Assembly: GCA_009617715.1 (NCBI GenBank)
Contig: VTFK01000152.1
Location: forward strand, 1,860,001 to 1,924,000
From: Plectrocnemia conspersa
Taxonomy: Eukaryota; Arthropoda; Insecta; Trichoptera; Polycentropodidae
Length of the DNA stretch: 64,000 bases
Direction of reading: 5' to 3'
Part shown: in pieces, positions 21,448-33,616 of the stretch
How positions within the stretch are numbered: the stretch's first letter is position 1
Layout of the letters: each line of letters begins with the position of its first letter
Made by a program: the position numbers and the translations under genes
Notes under the pieces: generated by a model
What the model was told of the DNA's origin: nothing
Databases searched by the model: none
The model's input: the letters and a program-made list of their open reading frames with translations, nothing else

Positions 21448-24375
21448 AGAATTAATCTTGCTTTATTTAGTACAATATTTCAGGAGTAGTTATTTTAAAC
21501 TGGGAGAGTAAAAAATACGTATGGTAAGCCTATTGCTAGTAAGTACATGCTTCACTGCCCGTAGCATTTTTCTCGATAAATTAATGTATAAGCAAACGGC
21601 CGTTGCGTACAAATACAAAAAATAACAGCCGTTTGCAACGCCAATTTGACTTTGACGTCGAAAGCTTGTACTATTAGACTTACCCGACAGGACAAATATA
21701 TTATTTAAAATTAAAATAAACAAATGTATCTTACACAATATTGAATTTCAAATACATACAAAATATATTATAGTAGATTTATTCACATGCGCTCGTTTCC
21801 GATGCACCGTCGTATTTCGTTTGAGAACATCAAACATTAGGTTTAATTAATTTAAATAAAATATAATTTAAAATTTAATTATTATGCTATTATAGATTCA
21901 ACTGCAAAAACTCATTACTGAGATATACCATTTTGGAAAAGATTTTGTTAAATAGCTATGTGTTTTTTCAAAAGTAAGCTGCTGGTATGTAGTATATAAA
22001 AACAACAATTACATTTTTTAGGTGTCAATTTTATAAAAACTGTAGTTAGTGACTCTTGTCAATATAGATACTATTATATATCGTGTTATCGTTTTTTTTT
22101 AATAAATTCACCAATTTCACTAGAAATATTCAATACGTTTTTTCCATATTTTTTAATTCACGATTCAATAATTCGATTCATCGCGAATAAAATCGAATTC
22201 GACTTTGGATCAAGACAAACTTCTTCGACCGTAGTTTGTATAAAACTAAAAATATTATCTATTGTAACTTAATAGTCCGTTATTCCAAATAATAACACAG
22301 GCCAGTGAATGAATTGAATTGTTGTCCAGATGTATTTTTATGGCTAGGTGCAGTTGAGTTCTCAAAAGAACGAAACCTTTTTGAGGGCTAAATTTTATTG
22401 CTGTTGTAAAATATGTTTCACATCTAATAAAGATCGAAAAGATAATATTATCTTGAAAGAATAAAAATTAGTCGATTTTTGAGAATATTCGATTTTATCT
22501 TTATGTATTTTTACTTTTTCTGTAATACAATCTACTTTAATATATGTATGTATATCATCATATAGATTATTTTCTTTAATCATTGAACGAGGTGAATTAC
22601 ACGTTAGGAATATCTTGTAGCTAAAAGAAATTCATATAAGTTGTAGATATTATTTTTTATGGAAATTGAATACCCATATTATTAAATTATGCGCACATTT
22701 GTTATTTAAAAATAAAATAGAAGTTGTTTTTAAATTGTTCATGTCATTGGATATTAGAAGCAGTTTCTAAAATTTATCAACGATGCTCAATTACAAATGC
22801 AAAATGATGTTCGATTATAATTTTTATCAATACAAAATTTATGATTTTTGACAAATATTTAAGATTTATTGGCAAATTATATTATTTTTCTAAATATAAT
22901 ACATTAATTCAGTTATTGAATATTCCAAGTTTATCATCAGCTTAGTGAAATTATATTTTTTATGTAGAACGTTTAGATCAATGTATTTTTTTGAGATTTT
23001 AATGAACCTTGATATAAATTATGTGCACATTTCTTATTCAACAATTTTTTTTATAATATAAATATGTTTTCGAATATTATAAGTATGGCAAAGCAAAAGG
23101 TTCACCGTCTAAGTTTATAAAAATATTTTTGCTTATGAAATTGGTTTTGTTTATGATACAAGATTTATTTAGCAACTTGCAATGGAGCTCGCGCATGCGC
23201 GAAAGATAATATCCTGCGTAAGAAATAGTCTAGAAACGTCAGATTGACGCAGCGAAGGGAGGTGTTCGAGGGTTCATCCCCTCTCTCTTTAGTGATAGCA
23301 AAATATTCAAAATATAATTGCAAATGCAAAGAATAAATTTGTAATAGTTTGTTCATTTGGTAAAAATATATTATAATTTAATTTAAATAAGATTTTTTTT
23401 TTCAATTTCTCGATATTTTTCTTAACAACTCCCCCTCCCATTTCCTTTCCAAATACTGGCTTCACCACTGTCGTCAGATACTAATTTTGCATTATTGTTT
23501 CGCAACGCAGTCATGTTTAAATAATTATAAAAAAATATTTACAACTTTTATATTTAATGAAAAAATAATATATTTTTGCAAATTAAAGTACAATATTTGG
23601 CCACTCCCAAGAATCTGACGTTAAAACCATATTGTCGCAAATCTCTAAAGCTAAACGTTAAGTAAATGCACATTCTAATTTTATAACAATTTTATCATCG
23701 GTCGTGGAATTAAAGTTCTCGGCCATATCAAAAAAAATAGTCAGCAAAATAGAGTAGCAATTCAATAATGAAGAGATAAATATTTGATAGGTGCAGTTTC
23801 AATAATTGCGATATCCAATTTATTTACTTGTTTTAATCACTCATATTATAATTATCGTTTCGATTTTGCCCATTTTAACATTGATTTTTTCATAATAATA
23901 TGCGTGTTCTTCCAACTTTTATTTACATATTTTAAATATATTTCTAAATGTACACTGGGTGTACATTATTAAAGTGAGCAAAAAAAATAAATTATTTATC
24001 CCACATTTGTAGAACTAGACTCTACAAAAAATTGAAGCAGATACCATATATGCAATAAAAACAATAAAATTTTACTAAGCGATAATATTTAAAATATATC
24101 TAAACAATTGGGCAAATCAAATAAATTTCTTTCCCAGAAATCGGTATTGACGCGAGGACGGTAAAATATCAATAAATATATAGATTAAGAAGAAAATTTA
24201 ATAATGATAAAACATATGAATTAAAAAATGCTCGATAACAAAAAAATAACTTGATTATGATTGTGTAAAATAACATTATAAAAATAAAAATAATGTAATC
24301 AAACTTTAGCTTCTTCGCGGGTCCAGCCAGCAAGATGGACAACTTAGACCGGCAACTAAAACGAGGCATGTATAT
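21448..24375. other. Intergenic, AT-rich
   Basis: No gene recognised in about 2.9 kb. About 21900-21950 shares GCAAAAACTCATTACTGA with 56-73 at the window start, hinting at a dispersed repeat beside the histone locus. Small open frames here lack protein character. Confidence 0.45.
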
Positions 24376-24552
24376 GTGCTCTATTTGTGCATGGAAACGA
24401 CTGAGAATGAAGTTGTTACATATTTAAAAGCAAAACTCCCTTCGTGTGATGTGTCAGCCTCAAAAATTGTAACAAAAGGCGCAACTTATGCGTCTTTCAA
24501 GATTGCAATGCCTAATGTAAAATTTAAAGAAGTTCTGCGCCTAGAGTTTTTC
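24376..24552 (+). pseudogene. Fragment of a non-LTR retrotransposon ORF1 (CR1-like gag C-terminus)
   Basis: A short frame, METTENEVVTYLKAKLPSCD then VTKGATYASFKIAMPN and FKEVL, matches the pattern of the C-terminal ORF1 domain in CR1-type elements (threonine-key ESV..YL, C.V..I.TK...SFKV.V....F..VL). It stops at the junction with a minus-strand RT fragment, so one element has been cut by another. Confidence 0.45.
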
Positions 24553-25158
24553 TTTCGTCAGCCCAGGTAAGTGTCCAGCTCTCTGAACCGTATGTCAGAA
24601 CTGTTCTGATCACCATTTTGTAGAGCAATATTTTTGTACGACGAGATAGTGTCCGCGATTTGATTTGTTTTATTAGGCTGAAATAGCATTTATTGGCTGA
24701 CACTACCGTCTCTTGTTCTCCTTGCTGACATCGTTTGTAGCTAGCTGTTACAGGGTTCCAAGGTATATGAAGTCACTGACACACACAAAAGTGTACTTGT
24801 TCATTTCGAGATTTTAGGATACTGGCTTCTCAAACTAGGGATAACCTAAATATATTCTGTTTTTGTTTCATTGATCTTCAATTTTCCTGGCTGATGATTC
24901 TATAGTGTTAAAGGCTTCTATTAGTGTCTATTTTGATCTCGTCACTATATCTATGTCATCAGTGCAGGCGAAGATTTGTATCGATTTATTATACACACTG
25001 CCGGTTATATCCAGTTTGGCATCTCGGAGTACTTTTCTAGGGCAATGTTGAACAGATTGCATAGCCCTGTTGTAGGCTGTTGAGCTTCGCAAAAGTTTTG
25101 ATAGATCATTTTGTACTCTCACTTGGCATTTGCCATTTCTCATTGTGAATTTCACCAA
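24553..25158 (-). pseudogene. Non-LTR reverse-transcriptase fragment
   Basis: Minus strand: KFTMRNGKCQVRVQNDLS, KVLRDAKLDITGSVYNKSIQ, then IFACTDDIDIVTRSK, where CTDD replaces the catalytic YADD, and further on LYKMVIRTVLTYGSESWTLT WADE-type C-terminal sequence (24645-24560). Frames are broken. This RT is a different lineage from copies A-C. Confidence 0.6.
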
Positions 25159-25203
25159 TGAGATTAGTTTTTTTGCTACACCCTACTGTGTATTCTTTAG
25201 ATC

Positions 25204-25690
25204 AGTACTCTTCAACCTTTTTACACCCGCGGCCCGGCGAAAATCGGAAAAATATTTCGCGGACCGGCGTCAACCCAAAATAAAAACCAATGTCAGATAG
25301 AATATTATTTATTTAATCTAATGCTATAAATTTTACAATTTTTTATTAGTGTGACATTTGCTGCTGCTTTTTTGCAAGCAAAAAACAGAGACAAAGCGCT
25401 GAACTAACATCCAATCGATTCTTCTGTTTGGTTTTTATTACTGACATAGATTATTTATTTCACATTAGATTATTTCACGTATAAAAAATCGCGACGAAAA
25501 AAACTACAAATTCTTAAATACCCACAATCGCAAAAATAGTGTCATGTCAAATATAATATTAAATTACTTTAATTTGAATTATATTTTTGAGCTCATGTAA
25601 TGAGTTATTAAAATATTTGGGGGGGGGGGGGGCAAATTTAGTTTTTGCCTGGGGCGACAAATAACCTAGGGCCAGCCCTGTCTGTGTTAA
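25204..25690. mobile_element. MITE remnants and poly-G tract
   Basis: 25204-25350 is an inverted-orientation relative of the MITE at 4576-4765 (AGTACTCTTCAACC.., CGCGGACCGGCGTCAACCC, AATGCTATAAATTTTACAATT). A 14-base G run lies at 25619-25632. 25666-25680 ends CCTAGGGCCAGCCCTG, a right-hand end of the CAGGGCTGGCCC family also seen at 48654. Confidence 0.55.
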
Positions 25691-26300
25691 ATTGTCACGT
25701 GTTCAACTGTCATATAACTGACCACACGTTATCATTTTTTATACACGGAGGATTATTCTGATGATGACTGAGATTGCATATTTAGTTTATCTACGTGTAA
25801 TCTTTATATTATTATATATAGTTTTAGGATATATACCACTACAATATTTAACAAAAATATCACACTTAGAAAATAAAATATAATATATTATATATGAGAA
25901 ATCGTCGCATAAGCGCATTGAGCGTATAAGTAATACAGACTGCCCTGGGCACATTAAAGCAACAAGGGCAACTATCAGCTTAAAGAAAATCTTGAAACCA
26001 TTTCTATCGTTTTAATTTAAAAGCATATGACTATTTATTATCATTCAAATTATTAAAAAAATTAAAACACGAGTGAAGTTATTAATAGCGGTCTATTTAA
26101 GGCCCCTCTAACCTTTCCTAATATTATAAAAATAAAGTAATTTTCTGGAGTTTTATTTGGTGTAAATATAATATAATTGAAATTATCCTTTAATTAGAAA
26201 ATGTGTATATATGCCGCGTAGCCTGATTTTTTTATTTCCTCTCCGTTAGAAGTGGCTGCTGACCAATTTTATATTTAAATAGTAAATCGGAGTAAATATT
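25691..26300. other. Intergenic before eIF1
   Basis: AT-rich up to about 26290, where composition shifts abruptly to GC-rich eIF1 5' sequence. No other feature seen. Confidence 0.45.
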
Positions 26301-26490
26301 TGCGCATGCGCGCAAAGCGAGTTTTCGCGTGCGAGACAGCGGCTGTGTCAAATATCGAACAGCGAGTGTTGCCAGCGCGGACGGGCGACGTCGGTGTGGC
26401 AACATCCTGCCGCTGTTTAGGTCGCTCGGAGGCCTCCGTGTCCCGCCGCGTAATCGACTCTGATCGGGCGCTCCGGCCCGCTTCGGCCGC
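26301..26490 (+). promoter_or_regulatory. CpG-rich eIF1 promoter/5'UTR
   Basis: About 190 bp rich in CpG (GCGCATGCGCGC, GGACGGGCGACGTCGG, CGGCCCGCTTCGGCCGC) directly before the ATG, in contrast to the AT-rich flanks. No TATA box. Exact start of transcription not determinable. Confidence 0.55.
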
Positions 26491-26823
26491 ATGTCCATCC
26501 AGAACCTGAACAAGTTCGACCCGTTTGCGGACGCGTTCAAGGGCGGCGAGGATGACGTGCAGGACGGGCTCGTGCACATCCGCATCCAGCAGCGCAACGG
26601 GCGCAAGACGCTCACCACGGTGCAGGGACTGTCCGCCGAGTACGATCTCAAGAAGATCGTGAAGGTGTGCAAGAAGGAGTTCGCGTGCAACGGCACCGTC
26701 GTGGAGCACCCCGAGTACGGCGAGGTGCTCCAGCTGCAGGGCGACCAGCGCGAGAACATCTGCCAGTGGCTCACGAAGGCGGGGCTCGCCAAGTCGGAGC
26801 AGCTCAAGGTCCACGGCTTCTAG
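26491..26823 (+). CDS. eIF1: Eukaryotic translation initiation factor eIF1 (SUI1 family)
   Basis: 110-residue single-exon protein. eIF1 binds the 40S subunit near the P site and enforces accurate start-codon selection in the scanning pre-initiation complex. It starts MSIQNLNKFDPFADAF and has the SUI1 domain at about residues 27-102: DGLVHIRIQQRNGRKTLTTV, GLSAEYDLKKIVKVCKKEFA, CNGTVVEHPEYGEVLQLQGD, ending QLKVHGF as in other animals. Full length, no lesion. GC content is far above the surroundings, especially at third positions. The stop TAG is followed directly by GTAATT, a possible splice donor, with an acceptor TTTCGCAG at 27039-27046, so an intron in the 3'UTR is plausible. Retrocopy origin is possible but the GC-rich 5' region argues for a working promoter. 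Confidence 0.95.
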   Translation: MSIQNLNKFDPFADAFKGGEDDVQDGLVHIRIQQRNGRKTLTTVQGLSAEYDLKKIVKVCKKEFACNGTVVEHPEYGEVLQLQGDQRENICQWLTKAGLAKSEQLKVHGF

Positions 26824-28830
26824 GTAATTCGCCATCCGCCATCCGCCATCTTGATGACAGCGCGATATTGCATCATCTTTTGATTCTAACGTGCGTTTTT
26901 GTGACCATGACGTGTGTTTTTAAATTGTTGAAAAAGTAAATCGGAATGTGATCCGTCATAACATCTTTTCTGGCCATACCCAAAATTTTAAATTGTATGA
27001 AATTGAAGCGAACGGTAGATTTATGCTGATTATTTTTGTTTCGCAGATGCTCCGTCGAGTGCCTAAAGTGAGTCCGTCAAACACTTGTGATACGACATGA
27101 CTGCGTCGAAACGATTTCCTTCTCAGACTAACACTATATAGATCTCGACACCGAGTGCCCCCCCCCCACTGTTGTACGTCATCATCGATCAATTTTTATT
27201 TTTTTAACGGCGGTCTCCCCTTCATTTGAAAATCAAACATATGACGATTTATATAGCAAAATATTATTATATAAATATAGTATTACAACGCGTTAATTTA
27301 TTATGAATATCGAATTGTATGTGCGTCGACTGTTTCGGCCCAATTGATTTATTTTTGATTTTTTTTACGTCGTAGTCTAATATTTCCTTTTTGCATATCG
27401 AGCGGGAACAGTCGACGTGCGATAAATATTATTTTTCACTCACAAATTGTAAGAATATATTAACTTGTTTTCCGTAGACTAAACGGTATGTTTGTATTTA
27501 ATAAATGTATCTCAATAAATTGTTTTTTAATAACGCACTTGTATCATTGTGACGCACTCGAAATGTCCTAAATTCAACAATTCGGTCTTATATTGTTATT
27601 GCTGTCGTTGAGATTATGATTGAATAAAATTAATAAATCATGTATGTATTTTTTTAATTATTCGTGTGTTAAGAAATATTTTGTTAAATCAAACTATCAC
27701 TGTTTTTCTATCATATTTTACTGCCCTTAAAATTAATACATTTCACAAAATTGCGACTATCAAATTCACAATAATTTGTAGTCAATTGTCACAGATTGAG
27801 GAATTGTGAACATACTATAATTTTAACTGACGTTATTGCTTTTTCCATTGTGGATTACAGAATGGTGTATGTGACAAACTAAAGCAATTGTGTAATATCA
27901 ACTTTGACATGAGATATATAAGTAAATTAAAAAAAATGTGTTGTGTAATTAGGAAGTATTTATTTAACATTTCAATTTTCCCCAATGAAATGGATTAATG
28001 GCATTTTAATTCATTTCAATGGAGAAAATTAATTTGACAAGAGTTAAACTCGCAAGTCAAGGCACCACTGTATTACTATTACAATATTTTAGTGGTGAAG
28101 ATCTATATTTATATATTCTATGAATAATATTTATGGTTAATTTAAGCAAATATATTCTAAATCTGATCAACTATTTATTGACAGTGATTTATTGTTACTG
28201 AATTTTTCAATAATTAGTTTGTCCAATATATAGGCAATGACAGATTTGGAGCCAAAGATACCGGAATAATATTAGAATTCAACCGGTTTGTCTATTTTGC
28301 TTTTTGTCAACTATGCTAAGGTGACCAGACGTTCTCAAAATCTTTGTCATTCTGAAACGAAAATTTTCAAAAAGAACTCAAAAAAATTTTTTTTTCGGAA
28401 TTGTCTTTTTCAAGTTATTGCAGCAAATTGTCATCATACAAATATTCCGAGGTGGTTTATAAACAGAAATTTCCATGTCCTTTTTTATTTTCAAAATCTG
28501 GTAACTAACTACTGATTTTTTACAGTGTATAAACGTAATAAAAAAATACTTTCATTTATTATTAATATTTCAATTTTTCATATCGTTAAAATCATGACAG
28601 TGCAAATTGTTTTTGTGTGTAATTTATAACATACAATTCAATGCCATAAGAGCACCGATGTACACATTTTAAAAAATGTTTAATACACATTTTTAATAAT
28701 CATGGGTTGATTTTTAGAAACTTTTTATATGTCGTAAAGGAAACAATTGATATTTGATAGAAAAAATTTGAAATATACTCGTAATTGCCGTTCAAATATT
28801 GCCACATGAAATCATAACACTTGTATTAAA
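26824..28830. other. eIF1 3' region and intergenic DNA
   Basis: Likely eIF1 3'UTR with candidate AATAAA signals near 27500-27520. A C-run occurs near 27158. No further gene; a MITE-like AGGTGACCAGACG motif lies at 28319. Confidence 0.4.
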
Positions 28831-29330
28831 ATTTTAAGCAGGGCTGTGAAGTAGTAATCATTGAAAGACTTGGAAGCAATTATTTTTTTAAAATATACAA
28901 TTTAAATCACTAATGGAAAAGATTGCATTTAGATTTAGTACTATTAAAGATTTAAGATTAGATTTAGTCAACCAACAACAAACTTTTTCCCCTACGAGTA
29001 TAATTATTGAATTTGTTATTTTTATTTATTTTAATGTGTCGTTTTTTTTTATTTTTATTTAATATGGATAATTAATTTTACTTAACATATATTATGTATA
29101 TTTTTTTATTAAATTTATTTTTACATATATCATTATGTCAATAAAGGTGAATTAGGTGTTTTTGATTAATGATTTTTTAAAATACTGATAAAATTTACAT
29201 TATTTTCATTGCTATTGATTAAATGCTCTCAAAAAATTATTTTATTAAAATTGTTAAAAATCCGAGTCTGACTATAAGATAAAGTCGAAGTCGGTAAAAT
29301 TTGAAACGACGCCACTGTCCTGATTTTAAG
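28831..29330. mobile_element. hAT MITE with exact 8-bp target duplication
   Basis: Element 28839-29322 (484 bp): starts CAGGGCTGTGAAGTAG and ends ..CGACGCCACTGTCCTG; flanked by ATTTTAAG at 28831-28838 and 29323-29330. The ends are diverged from each other, but the target duplication is exact. Same family as 43418-43662. Confidence 0.85.
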
Positions 29331-30861
29331 TGAAATTTTGTTGCATTTTGACCATAATAAATTATAAATTTAGACCAAAATGTTCAAATTAGCATATTTC
29401 TGTCCTTAACTGAAATACAGAGTAGAGAAGACTTTTGAAAGATATTCTCGATTGTTATTGAGAAATCAATACACTCTTTCGCTCAGATTTGTATACTTAC
29501 TGGATGGATCTGATTTTGTGTTAGGTTGATTTCATTTATTGGCTTCAAAGACAATTTTTTCATGATTTGCTTCCGTGTTTCTCGTTATATGTAAAAACTT
29601 GTTTTAGGTTGTGTTAATTATCTTAAGTGAGTTATTTTTCATAATTATTATTTTATCCCTTATTGTAAAGGACGAATGGTAATATAGATATTTATTTATT
29701 GTGACGGTAGTTATGCACTACAACAATGTAAACACAATCAACACCTATGAGTAAGTAAGTAGTGGGGTACTGAAATCAATATGAAAATCAGACATCTATT
29801 TTATTAATTATAAATTATTATTACAACTTATAATCGATCATTGTTCCCATGCGCGATCTAAATCGATTCTATTTTAAATATTCAATACGAAATTCATCCA
29901 TGAGATTATGAAAATCTAGGAAAAACTAATCTGACGATCGATCAGAACTGATAATCATATGATAATCACTAATTCTGATCTCCCAGACACGGTTTATTTT
30001 ATTTTTACTTACTGAAGTAGATATTGAAGACGAGAATGAGTTAATTGTATTTCCTGAATGAACTCGATGATCCTCAGGTTTTTGCCGGACCTTCTACCAG
30101 TTATGCTGTTGCACCAATACAAAATTGAATTTAATTGGAATTTGTGCCTAATCTTCATTCATTCGATTCTAGTAATCCTGGAATTTCATTCAGTGTTGGT
30201 GAGACAAATCGTCATTATTGTTATATACATGGGATATGCCAAATGGTGTGACTTATTTAGCCAGTTAGACACTGAAGGGCTGTTTTACAGTTTCGTGGTA
30301 CAAATACATAAATTATACCATTATAAAATGTAAGTTATAGTAGTATTGTGCGACAGTATCGAATGAGGAAGAGTGTAGGTGTATTCATAAGGGATTTCGG
30401 CAAGCGTTCGGTATCAACGTAGAGTAGTAGTCCTTGAAGTTCTAAAATGGCGAGCCTCTGGTTTCTGGTTCCTTGTGGGTTGCTTTAGTGTGGAGTCTTG
30501 ATGTCTCCGATTGAGTGAGTGTGACCAAGTGGAAAATTTATTAAATGCAAATCTTTTGTTGCAACATCACAGGCGTGCATTCACGATCAAGAATTACTAG
30601 GTAAATAGTGAGACGCCAGACAAAAATCAAAGTCTATTTTATTAAATATAAACTATTAATGCGACTTACAATCTATGCACTGTCAAGTTCGATTTTATTT
30701 TAATTATTTATAGCGATATTTATCTATGAGATTAGGAAAATCTACTCTGTGGAGATCAGAATTTATGATTATAAAATAATCATTAATTCTGATCCTCCAG
30801 ACACGTTAGAAAATCTAAAACGCTAGGGTCTGCTTGGGATTAATAGTCTTCCAGGCGTTAG
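29331..30861. repeat. Intergenic DNA with two direct repeats of about 200 bp
   Basis: 29785-29993 and 30613-30805 align collinearly (CTATTTTATTAA.TATAAA, CATGAGATTA-type, AATCACTAATTCTGATC.CCAGACACG). The first open frame downstream (30058-30333) has no recognisable domain. No gene found. Confidence 0.55.
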
Positions 30862-31246
30862 CAGGGCTGTGGAGTTAGTCACAAAGTCGTGGCATTTTAG
30901 GCAATCGGGTCGTAAAAATCAATCAACTGTGACTCCTTTTTTTCTTTAATAAATATTTTTTTAAATAATGTAATATATTGTTTTTATTTTATTAGAAATA
31001 ATTATAGATTTTATAAAATATAATAGTAGGCAAATTTGTATTTTATGAATTCTTATCTCAAAAATCAGCAAATTTCTTGAGAAAATGATCATATTCTTTT
31101 TTTTTTATGTATTTTTAAATGTTTTACAACAGCTGCATAGGAAAGGGTGGGTCCGTGCTGTTATTTTTATTGCTAGCATTTTTATGTTTTATTAAAATTG
31201 TTAAAAGTCAGTGTTTGTAAATTTTGCAACGATTTCACAGTCCTTG
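30862..31246. mobile_element. Degenerate hAT MITE
   Basis: Starts CAGGGCTGTGGAGTTAG and ends CGATTTCACAGTCCTTG, 385 bp apart; flanks GCGTTAG and GTGTTAA are similar but not identical. Family as at 43418-43662. Confidence 0.6.
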
Positions 31247-33616
31247 GTGTTAATAAGTCACCGACTTATACACTGGTCTATCGAATAAATCTTTAATTTT
31301 TCCTTAGATGGACGTGAGAGATGACTAATTTAGACCAATGGTCATTAAATCGTTAAATCCCTATAATGAAATGTCTTATTTTACCGGTGGCCATATGTGA
31401 GCGACCATTTGATAATGACAAATGGATTTGGTACACGAGACAATGCCTCTTAAAATTATTGGGTGTTCCGAAATGACGATTTCACTTATGTTTTGTTTTG
31501 CAATACACCTTTATTGTTTAGGAATATTATAGGAACTCTCACTCAATTCTCATAGTAGCTTTTTTGATGATGAGGAATTCGCTTAATGCTATACAGTAAA
31601 CCCCCCCAATAACACGGTAATTTGAGGACGTGCTATTTGGGTGTTTGTAATTGGGGAACTAGAAAATACTTTTTAATACGTTTTAATTTCATCATACAAA
31701 TCGTTGCAGTTTATATCAGCAGTATCTTTATCTGTAAGATTTAATTCTAAACTTTTCAATACATGATTTTTTTTAATTAAACGAAAAACTCTACACTACA
31801 CCTAATATTCTTGTTAATTCTGTTCTCTCGTTTTTAGCTTTATTAAATCCATTGACACAATATTCAGTTAAAAAACCTGCACACAATTTCAACATTGATT
31901 TTAAATATATTATACAATAATAATAAACGAACATGCAATACGATACGTAAACTGCGTAATATCGGAATTCCGGCGAAGCAACCTAGCAGAATCGCCACAA
32001 GGTTGCTCAATAATCACAATTCACTATCGAATTCCAATCGAAGACCCGAGGAGTAAATCTCAAGCGAACAAGCACACTCACGCCAGTGACTGACGAATTT
32101 TTGGTCAGTCAGTCTGTCGGTTTATGTGCATTTATTCAATGCGCTTTTTTCCATCTATCCTTCCTTGAAATCCATCCAACTAACGCATTTTTTTGCAAAC
32201 ATTTCAAGGGGACAAAAATCTTTTGTCCCTTGAAATGTTTGAGGTGACATTTTTAGCTCCCAAAATGTCAAAACTGATCCTTTTTTAAATTTTATTTTAA
32301 AATCATGAATTGGTTCGCGGGCAGTTAGTTGGACAGCGTTGTTCTATGGAATAACATTTAAATGCCTGCTGTTTTTCCTGCTTTAAAAACAATTTCAGAA
32401 TATTTTTGTTTTTTTGTAGATCTTAATAATGTATTAGAATATAAATGGAAACTATTTCAAATTCCGATGAATTAAGTTGAATGAGCATTTTTAAGTTTGA
32501 TTTACGTATCCATTTCGATCTGTATATATTTTATTTTAATCATCCATTGTAGCAAGGCGTGAGCCCAATGCGTTACAGCGGGGCAAACAAGCAATATCTA
32601 CAATATGTGAAACCAGACTAACACTTGTTGAATTAAAATCGAAGAACAAATATTTTTTCAATATTTAGTACACGGTGGCTCGTGACAAATAAATAGGGGT
32701 CCCGCCAGCGGGGTTTATTACGCTATTTGTCTATTTTTATCACTTTTTCTAAATAAATAATTGATAAACAAAGCTATAATCGTAACTGACAGCACTCTCA
32801 TTTTTTTGTAATGATGTACCACTGGATTTAAAATAATTTTAAAAAGTATAAAATGCAATGAAACAAAAGAAAATAAATATAAACTTTAATTTATTTTTAA
32901 AAAAATGTTTAAACAATCCTTACAGATAGATGTGACGGTTCTTCAAACGATAATAAAAAAAAGACAAAACCATGATAAATAATATAAAAATTACATGCAG
33001 CGATTAAAGAATAAAATACTAGCAATATTTTCCATGTATCGTACGAAGATCCAAGAACCGACACATTTACCGTGCAGTGTAAATATTGCCGTAATTATAT
33101 ACACCGATGATGACATTTCCGATTATTGCATGTATGTATGTATTATCGTATATGTGTAAAATATACAAATGATGCGCACTTCTCCTGGTGAATAGCGTAT
33201 TCTTCGAACGAAAACTAGCGCAGACGTCGTCTGGATGGTACCGCGATTAAATATACAAATACTATATAGTGCCACGGTGCACCGGTTGGCAACATCGAGA
33301 AATTATAATAAGACTATCACAGTTACACTTGATTTTTTTTATTTATTTATTTTATATTAAAAAAGAACTTTTCGCCGCGCGCGCGTTTGTAGTCAATTTT
33401 AATAAAATACATTATCGATAACATATACTATCTAGTTTAGTTGACTGGGGCGAGGAAAGCATGTATATAAAAAACGTTCAAAATAACAATTAATTATTAT
33501 CATCGTATTCGAAGCTTCCTCTCGAAATATTTAATTTAGTGCATAAAATTGTCTTATAAAATTGGTACTAGGCGACGAATGCTGCAAACCGTCACGAAAC
33601 GATAGGTAGCTGTCAG
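31247..33616. other. Intergenic plus probable exportin-7 3'UTR
   Basis: 31591-31660 is a half copy of the palindromic CAGTAAACCCCC element found complete at 45243-45454. About 33340-33616 is probably exportin-7 3'UTR; minus-strand AATAAA signals overlap at 33338-33351. No other gene recognised. Confidence 0.45.

Noticed and set aside
23215..23290. Possible tRNA-like stretch (GTTCGAGGGTTCATCCC)
   Set aside because: No cloverleaf arms could be paired around it and no A-box-like sequence at the right distance.
26232..26835. Minus-strand open frames of 186-191 codons opposite eIF1
   Set aside because: They mirror the GC-rich eIF1 CDS and 5' region; few stops are expected in such composition and the peptides have no domain character.
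30058..30333. 91-codon hydrophobic plus-strand frame
   Set aside because: No recognisable domain, no promoter or splice context, next to diverged direct repeats.
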